From an uncultured Dermatophilus sp. (GTDB lineage: Bacteria > Actinomycetota > Actinomycetes > Actinomycetales > Dermatophilaceae), in the NCBI GenBank assembly GCA_945876925.1, contig CAMCQD010000016.1, forward strand, positions 1 to 11,241: 11,241 nucleotides of DNA, read 5' to 3'. Of this stretch, positions 1 through 4,630 are shown in pieces. The notes beneath the pieces are model-generated. The model was given only the letters and a program-made list of their open reading frames with translations. It made no database searches and was not told the origin of the DNA. Every line of letters begins with the position of its first letter. The first letter of the stretch is position 1. The position numbers and the translations under genes were made by a program.

Positions 1-519
1 CCGCGCGCCGAGCCCGAGCCCGGTGAACCACGTCACGCTGGCTGCTGCCGCTCCGGCGCCGAATAGCCACCGGCCAGCGAGTCCGTGCTGATTGGCGATG
101 CTGCCGAGCATGAGCACGGTGTCAAGGTACACGTGCGGGTTCAGCCAGGTGAGCGCCAGCGTGGTCAGCGCCACCGAGGAGGCGGGGGCCGGTCCGGTCG
201 TGGCCAGGCCGGCGGGGCGGCGGGCAGCGGCCAGGCTGCGCACGCCGAACCAGGCCAGGTAGGCTGCGCCGGCGTAGCGCAGCACGTCCAGGGCGGCCGG
301 GTGCAGGCCTGCGATGAATCCGATGCCGGTGATCCCGGAGGCGATGAGCACCGCGTCGCTGAGCGCGCAGATCGTGATCACCAGCCCGGTGTGCTCCCGG
401 CGCAGGCCCTGGCGAAGCACATACGCGTTCTGCGCCCCGATCGCGATGATGAGCGAGGCTCCGGTGACGAAACCGGTCAGTACCGGCGCGGCGGCGTTCC
501 CGGTGGCGGAGCTGATCAC
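1..519 (-). CDS. LysE/ArgO family amino-acid exporter, C-terminus cut by window edge
   Basis: Reading the minus strand from a GTG at 519 gives 173 open codons running off the left edge. The protein is a membrane exporter of basic amino acids (lysine/arginine type) of the LysE/ArgO family. Seen: the family's N-terminal signature GASLIIAIGAQNAYVLRQGL (residues 20-39) followed by RREH, and the loop TWLNPHVYLDTVLMLGS (124-140), with hydrophobic helices between. Family members are about 200-235 residues, so roughly 30-60 are missing. The start is forced: an in-frame TAA lies four codons upstream and no other start lies between. No Shine-Dalgarno is visible, and a TAACCT box sits 6 nt before GTG, so the mRNA may be leaderless. 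It is divergent from the glycosyltransferase at 634. The usual partner regulator LysG/ArgP is not seen on this side. Lysine versus arginine preference cannot be decided. Confidence 0.93.
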   Translation of the reverse strand, partial: MISSATGNAAAPVLTGFVTGASLIIAIGAQNAYVLRQGLRREHTGLVITICALSDAVLIASGITGIGFIAGLHPAALDVLRYAGAAYLAWFGVRSLAAARRPAGLATTGPAPASSVALTTLALTWLNPHVYLDTVLMLGSIANQHGLAGRWLFGAGAAAASVTWFTGLGLGAR

Positions 520-525
520 ATGATG

Positions 526-531
526 AGGTTA
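526..531 (-). promoter_or_regulatory. Candidate -10 box (TAACCT) of the LysE-type gene
   Basis: On the minus strand TAACCT fits the actinobacterial TANNNT -10 pattern. It is followed by only 6 nt (CATCAT) before the GTG at 519, so transcription would start at or next to the start codon. No convincing -35 hexamer lies 16-18 nt upstream. The call rests on spacing, the missing Shine-Dalgarno, and the same layout at two other genes here. Confidence 0.4.
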
Positions 532-619
532 GGCTGCCCCGTCCCGGGCGCGTCCGCGTGTCCCGCGCCCATGGCAGGCATCATGGGCGTAACCGGGGTG
601 CCAATCCGAGATCGTCGTC

Positions 620-627
620 AGGGAAGG
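620..627 (+). promoter_or_regulatory. Ribosome binding site deciding the start at 634
   Basis: AGGGAAGG lies 6 nt before the ATG at 634. It fixes the start of the double glycosyltransferase there, rather than at in-frame starts up to 550 nt upstream, which would run antisense through the LysE-type gene. Confidence 0.75.
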
Positions 628-633
628 CCGCTC

Positions 634-3063
634 ATGTCCTCAAGCGAACCTCGGCGCCCGCGAGCGCTCGCCGCCCAGCTGGTGCGAACGACGCTGCGAC
701 GGGCGCTCGGTCCTTCCTCGCGGCTGCGCGCGGCCCTGCCCGAGGAGACCAAGGAGCAGCTGCGCGCCCTGCGGCGGCGCCTGCCCACCCCGGTCGTGCG
801 GGTGATCGATTCCTCCACCGGGCAGGGCTCTTCCCGGAAAGTCGACGAGGCGCTGCTGGCGGCTGCCTCGGTCCGGCCCGACCCGCCCGGGGAGCCGGTC
901 CGGGTGTGGGTGGCCCCGGCGAACTTCGCCGGGCAGGGAAGGGCCTGGGCGGAGTGCATCAACCAGTACATCGGCGGGGCCGGGGCTCGTTCGATGGCCG
1001 TCCGGGGCGTCATCCGGTTCCCCGTCGACCAGGAGGTGCACTCCGACGCCTACCGCGACAGCGGCTGGCAGAAGGACCAGGAGCAGTACGTGCTGGGTAA
1101 CTACACCCACGCGCTCATCGAGGCCGAACGGCCGCTGTTCGGCACCCGCTACGGCACCACGTGCGAAGTCGAGATCGACCGGCTGCGCGCCGCGGGCATC
1201 GAGGTCGCGCTCATCTCGCACGGTTCTGACCTGCGCATCCCCAGCAGGCACGCGGAGCTGTTCCCGCACAGCCCGTTCGACGACCCGGACGACAAGACCA
1301 CCCGGGTGCTCCAGGCCCGGGCGGTCCGCAACGCCCGTATCATCGAGCAGTTCGACGGTCCCGTCTACGTCTCCACCCCCGACCTGCTGGAGTACGCGCC
1401 CAGGGCCACCTGGTGCCCGGCCGTGGTGAAGGCCAGCGAATGGGCTAGCGACTGGCCGCTGCTCGTGCGCCCGGTGCCGCGGGTGGTGCACATCCCCAGC
1501 AACGGGCGGCTCAAGGGAAGCGAGTACATCGACGAGATCATGGGTGCCCTGGCCGCCGAAGGCCTGGTCACCTACCAACGGCTCACCGACGTCACCCGCG
1601 AGGACATCCGCAGGGAGTACACCCAGGCAGATATCGTCATCGACCAGCTCGTCATGGGCCTGTACGGGGTGGCCAGCATCGAGGCGCTGGCGGCCGGGCG
1701 GGTCGTAGTGGCGTTCCTCGGCGATGACGTGCGCCGTCACGTGCGCGAGGCCGCCGGGGTGGACGTGCCGATCGTGGAGGCCACCGTCGAGACCCTGCGC
1801 GAGGTCATCATCGGGCTGGTCACCGACCGGGACGCGGCCCGTGCCGTCGCCGCGGACGGGCCCGGCTTCGTGGCCCGGGTGCACGACGGCCGGATGTCGG
1901 CCCGGGTGCTCGCCGGGTTCACCGGCGGCACGGCAGAGTCCGGGGATTCCGCGCTGGCCGGGCCGGTTACCGGACTGGGCATGAAGCCGATGCCCGCCAT
2001 GGAGGCCCCGGTGCGGCTGTTCGTCGGCCCGGCTAATTTCGCTGGCCAGGGCACTGCGTGGGCCCGCTCGGCCGAGCGTTTCCTGCCCGGGGTGAGTGCC
2101 CGGTCGATGGCTTCCCGCCAGCCCACCTTCCGGTTCGAGACCGACTACGAGGTCGAGTCGGAGTGCTACTCGGATTCGGCATGGTGCGGGCGCCAGGAGC
2201 GTTTCCTGAGCGAGTTCTACACCCATGTGCTCATTGAGGCGATGCGCCCGGTCACCGGGTACCTGCACGGGGTGCGGGCGTGCGACGAGGCGCCCGCGCT
2301 GACCCGGGCGGGGTTGTCGGTGGCGCTCATCGCGCACGGTACCGATGTGCGCGTCCCCAGCGTGCACCGGGCGACTACCAGGTGGTCCCCGTTTACCGCG
2401 GCCTGGGACGCCATCCCCTCGGTTGACGTGCTGGAGTCCCGTGCTCAGCGCAACGCCGACGTGATGGCGGAGTTTGACGGCCCGACGTTCGTGTCGACCC
2501 CGGACCTGCTGGATTACGTGCCGGACGCGACCTGGTGCCCGGTCGTGGTCGACCCGGACCGGTGGCAGCTGCCCGGCACCCCGGTCGCGGGCGAGTCTGG
2601 TGAGGTGCCAGTCGTGGTGCATGTGCCGAGTCATTCGCGGCTCAAGGGCACCGAGCTGATCGATTCGGCCGTGGTGGGCCTGTCCGCGGCCGGGGTGGTG
2701 GACTATCGGCGCCGCACCGGGGTGCCGCCCTCGGAGATGGCCGCCCTCTACGCCCAGGCCGATATCGTGCTCGACCAGTTCGCGCTGGGCAGCTACGGGG
2801 TGGCCGCGTGCGAGGCGATGGCCGCAGGGCGGGTCGTCGTCGGCCACGTCACTGACGCGGTCCGGATGCGGGTGCGCAAGGTGACCGGCCTGGACCTGCC
2901 CATCGTGGAATGCGATCCGGACACGATCGCCGAGCGCCTGGAAGAGCTCGCCGCCAACCGGGAGCGGCTGCGCGAGATCGGTGCTCAGGGCGCGGCTTTC
3001 GTGCGGGCGGTGCACGACGGGCGGCTGGCCGCCTCAGCCCTGTCCGGCTGGCTGCTCGGCTGA
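634..3063 (+). CDS. Double glycosyltransferase with two tandem GT-B units (809 aa)
   Basis: This is a cytoplasmic, probably membrane-associated, glycosyltransferase-like protein made of two copies of one module (residues 89-428 and 460-807) joined by an Ala/Gly/Pro-rich linker. Each copy shows, in order: PANFAGQG (95-102; 466-473), YTH-LIEA (157-164; 529-536), HG[ST]D-R (196-201; 568-573), FVSTPDLL-like (245-252; 619-626), PS--RLKG (288-295; 665-672), ADIV-DQ...YG-A--EA-AAGR (332-356; 709-733) and VHDGR (416-420; 793-797). The order of an Rossmann-like N-half and an LKG/EAMAAG C-half is that of GT-B (GT4-like) enzymes. The retained Glu of the GT4 E-x7-E motif is E350/E727; the first Glu is Gly (G342/G719) in both. 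Residues 1-88 are basic and helical without a signal peptide or membrane segment. Its end overlaps the convergent polymerase-like gene by 30 bp. Donor and acceptor are unknown. Confidence 0.88.
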   Translation: MSSSEPRRPRALAAQLVRTTLRRALGPSSRLRAALPEETKEQLRALRRRLPTPVVRVIDSSTGQGSSRKVDEALLAAASVRPDPPGEPVRVWVAPANFAGQGRAWAECINQYIGGAGARSMAVRGVIRFPVDQEVHSDAYRDSGWQKDQEQYVLGNYTHALIEAERPLFGTRYGTTCEVEIDRLRAAGIEVALISHGSDLRIPSRHAELFPHSPFDDPDDKTTRVLQARAVRNARIIEQFDGPVYVSTPDLLEYAPRATWCPAVVKASEWASDWPLLVRPVPRVVHIPSNGRLKGSEYIDEIMGALAAEGLVTYQRLTDVTREDIRREYTQADIVIDQLVMGLYGVASIEALAAGRVVVAFLGDDVRRHVREAAGVDVPIVEATVETLREVIIGLVTDRDAARAVAADGPGFVARVHDGRMSARVLAGFTGGTAESGDSALAGPVTGLGMKPMPAMEAPVRLFVGPANFAGQGTAWARSAERFLPGVSARSMASRQPTFRFETDYEVESECYSDSAWCGRQERFLSEFYTHVLIEAMRPVTGYLHGVRACDEAPALTRAGLSVALIAHGTDVRVPSVHRATTRWSPFTAAWDAIPSVDVLESRAQRNADVMAEFDGPTFVSTPDLLDYVPDATWCPVVVDPDRWQLPGTPVAGESGEVPVVVHVPSHSRLKGTELIDSAVVGLSAAGVVDYRRRTGVPPSEMAALYAQADIVLDQFALGSYGVAACEAMAAGRVVVGHVTDAVRMRVRKVTGLDLPIVECDPDTIAERLEELAANRERLREIGAQGAAFVRAVHDGRLAASALSGWLLG
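898..1917 (+). repeat. GT-B module, copy A
   Basis: Residues 89-428 of the double glycosyltransferase form the first of three copies of one module in this window. Key residues are H196, D199, R201, R292, K294 and E350. Its nucleotide-binding block (333-362) is the most divergent: by hand count 19 of 30 residues match copy B and 18 of 30 match copy C. Confidence 0.8.
2011..3054 (+). repeat. GT-B module, copy B
   Basis: Residues 460-807 of the double glycosyltransferase. All motif residues of copy A are present (H568, D571, R573, R669, K671, E727). It resembles copy A more in the middle block (614-639, 20 of 26 identical) but copy C more in the nucleotide-binding block (710-739, 26 of 30 identical). 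Codons such as GCT and AAT are somewhat more frequent at its start than in copy A. Confidence 0.8.
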
Positions 3064-4476
3064 ACTGCCCGGCCCGGATACCCCGGGCTGCCCGGCTACG
3101 GCCGGATCGTCCGGCTGCCGGGCCGCCTGACGGGCGGCCCGGCGTGCGCTGGCCCCGGCCGCTGATACCTGCCACGCGCACGCGCAGGCCGCGGCCACCA
3201 TGACCCACCAGGACGGCACATGCAGCGCCGAGCTCGCCGAGATGCCCATCGCGGTCAGGGCGATCAGCTGCCCGCACGCCTCGTACCGGGCTGTCCGGGT
3301 GGCGTGGCCGAGGCCGGTGCGGGGGTGCAGGATCGCTGCGATCACCCCGGCGAGGATGAGGGCGAACAGCGCCCCGATGTGGACCCCGTATTGCGAGGTC
3401 AGTTCCATGAACGTGTTGTGCAGGTTGGTGAGCTTGCTCGTGCCCGGGCTGGGGTCGGACCGCAGCAGCGGCTCGAAGGAGCCGGCCCCGGAGCCGAGCC
3501 AGCCCGAGCCGGCCAGGTAGCGCCACGCGGCCGCGAGCAGGTCCATGCGCAGGCTGTCCGAGCGGGCGGTCTCGTCGTTGAACTGCGCGGCGATCGCGGG
3601 GGCCAGCGGATTGCGCTGGGCCAGTGAGGGCAGGGTGAAGGACACGATGAGGAGTACCGCGGCTGCCGCAGCCAGGCCCCACAGCACTCCCCGGGCGACG
3701 TCGGGCAGGGCCCGTAGCCGGTCGCGCAGCCGGGCCGGGCCTGCGGCCAGGCGCTCCCCGCTGCGGCGGCGCACCTCCAGGGCGAGCACGAGCGCCAGCG
3801 CGATGACGCCCGAGCGGCTCTGGGTGAGCGCGACGGTGACGCATCCGGCCGTGATGACGATCCAGGCCGGGGCGAGTAGCCAGCGGGAACGCAGCGTGGC
3901 CGCCAGGGCGAGCGAGCCGGTGATCATCGCCACCAGCGCGGCCGCGAAGTTGTTGGGGTTGATGTACGTGCCCACGGCGACCAGGCCGTCCCCGAACCGC
4001 CACGGGTTCCGGGCGCTGATGAACAGGTGCTGGCTGGTGGTGAATTCGTAGACGGCCAGGGCAACCGAGCCGGCCAGCCCGGCGAACCAGCCCGCCCGCA
4101 ACCCGGTCAGCCCGGCGAATCCGCCCCGGGATAGCCCGAGCGCGGCCAGGCTCAGCGCGGCGCAGGGCCACATCCGGGTCAGCTCGAATCGTGCTTCGAT
4201 GGGGTTGGGGGCCCGGTCCAGGGCCGAGGGTGCCCAGGCGGCGAACGCGATCCAGAACACCGGCAGCAGGACGGCCACCGGCCGCCACCGGGATCGTCCC
4301 GTGGTGATCAGCGAAAGCACCCCGAGCGTGAGGACAGTCCCGTAGAACGGGCCGGTCAGCCGGGCCCGGGCCACGGGCTCGCTGATGAGCCCGCCGGCCA
4401 CGGTCACGAGGACGACGGCGGTGGCGGCGACACCCGCCAGACCGTCTACCCAAGCTCGGATCTTCCTGCCTGTCAC
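3034..4476 (-). CDS. O-antigen ligase/polymerase-like membrane protein (Wzy/WaaL type, 480 aa)
   Basis: This multi-pass membrane protein probably polymerises or ligates lipid-linked glycan repeat units on the outer face of the cytoplasmic membrane (O-antigen ligase family, Wzy_C-like domain). Seen: about ten hydrophobic segments (for example 13-32, 45-58, 66-81, 128-143, 176-195, 200-217, 222-233, 264-283, 364-382, 403-435); the family motif YINPNNFAAAL (171-181); TQSRSG (218-223); and a large loop after residue 283 with GSGAGSFEPL (328-337) and NLHNTFMELTSQYG (351-364), which carries the conserved histidine region. The last 40 residues are an Ala/Gln/Pro/Gly-rich tail. The GTG start at 4476 is the only start after an in-frame TGA at 4498-4500; no Shine-Dalgarno is seen. 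It lies between two glycosyltransferase genes and overlaps the 3' end of the first. Ligase and polymerase cannot be told apart by sequence. Confidence 0.9.
   Translation of the reverse strand: MTGRKIRAWVDGLAGVAATAVVLVTVAGGLISEPVARARLTGPFYGTVLTLGVLSLITTGRSRWRPVAVLLPVFWIAFAAWAPSALDRAPNPIEARFELTRMWPCAALSLAALGLSRGGFAGLTGLRAGWFAGLAGSVALAVYEFTTSQHLFISARNPWRFGDGLVAVGTYINPNNFAAALVAMITGSLALAATLRSRWLLAPAWIVITAGCVTVALTQSRSGVIALALVLALEVRRRSGERLAAGPARLRDRLRALPDVARGVLWGLAAAAAVLLIVSFTLPSLAQRNPLAPAIAAQFNDETARSDSLRMDLLAAAWRYLAGSGWLGSGAGSFEPLLRSDPSPGTSKLTNLHNTFMELTSQYGVHIGALFALILAGVIAAILHPRTGLGHATRTARYEACGQLIALTAMGISASSALHVPSWWVMVAAACACAWQVSAAGASARRAARQAARQPDDPAVAGQPGVSGPGSSAEQPAGQG
3117..3143 (+). terminator. 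Perfect 11-bp hairpin, probable terminator of the double glycosyltransferase
   Basis: GCCGGGCCGCC, loop TGACG, then its exact complement, 54-80 nt after the stop at 3063. Two smaller hairpins precede it (CCCGG-CCGGG at 3073-3087; GCCGG-CCGGC at 3101-3115). There is no T tract, as is common in actinobacteria. The hairpin sits inside the coding sequence of the convergent membrane protein, in its Ala/Arg/Gln-rich tail, so composition alone could produce it. Confidence 0.45.
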
Positions 4477-4484
4477 GCTAACCG

Positions 4485-4490
4485 AGCGTA
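4485..4490 (-). promoter_or_regulatory. Candidate -10 box (TACGCT) of the Wzy/WaaL-like gene
   Basis: TACGCT on the minus strand ends 8 nt before the GTG at 4476, with no Shine-Dalgarno between. This would give a leaderless or nearly leaderless mRNA. No good -35 hexamer is visible. TACGCT is also the -10 of the much better supported promoter at 9669-9697. Confidence 0.35.
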
Positions 4491-4556
4491 GGAGACGTCA
4501 CTGGCGGAGCCGGTGAGCGCATCCCTGGCGGGTCGCCCCGTGCCTCCCTGGAGCGG

Positions 4557-4575
4557 TATGTATATACGATTTTAG
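4557..4575. other. AT-rich patch in the divergent intergenic region
   Basis: Positions 4557-4575 are mostly A/T, including TATATA and, on the minus strand, TAAAAT (4569-4574). In DNA this GC-rich such a patch is rare. It lies between divergent starts at 4476 and 4631 and could serve as a -10 or UP-like element or a regulator site. No clear palindrome was found. Confidence 0.3.
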
Positions 4576-4618
4576 ACGTGGTTCTGCCGCTGCCCGGCGC
4601 AAGGTCAGTGCGGCTGGA

Positions 4619-4624
4619 TACAGT
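4619..4624 (+). promoter_or_regulatory. Candidate -10 box (TACAGT) of the fused glycosyltransferase
   Basis: TACAGT fits TANNNT and ends 6 nt before the GTG at 4631. This is the usual -10 to start-site distance, so the GTG would be at the 5' end of a leaderless mRNA. No Shine-Dalgarno is present and no clear -35 is seen. Confidence 0.45.
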
Positions 4625-4630
4625 ACGGGC

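Noticed and set aside
85..633. In-frame extension of the double glycosyltransferase to an upstream start at 85
   Set aside because: The extension is antisense to the clear LysE/ArgO-type gene, has low-complexity Gly/Gln/Arg composition, and the Shine-Dalgarno plus ATG at 634 give a better start.
640..3015. 791-codon open frame on the minus strand opposite the double glycosyltransferase
   Set aside because: It is His/Arg/Gly/Pro-rich without any domain motif and is a typical shadow of a GC-rich gene; the plus frame carries repeated conserved motifs.
2849..4453. 534-codon minus-strand frame overlapping the membrane protein
   Set aside because: It lies in another frame of the same strand, is Arg/Pro/Gly-rich with no membrane segments, while the 3034-4476 frame has clear family motifs.
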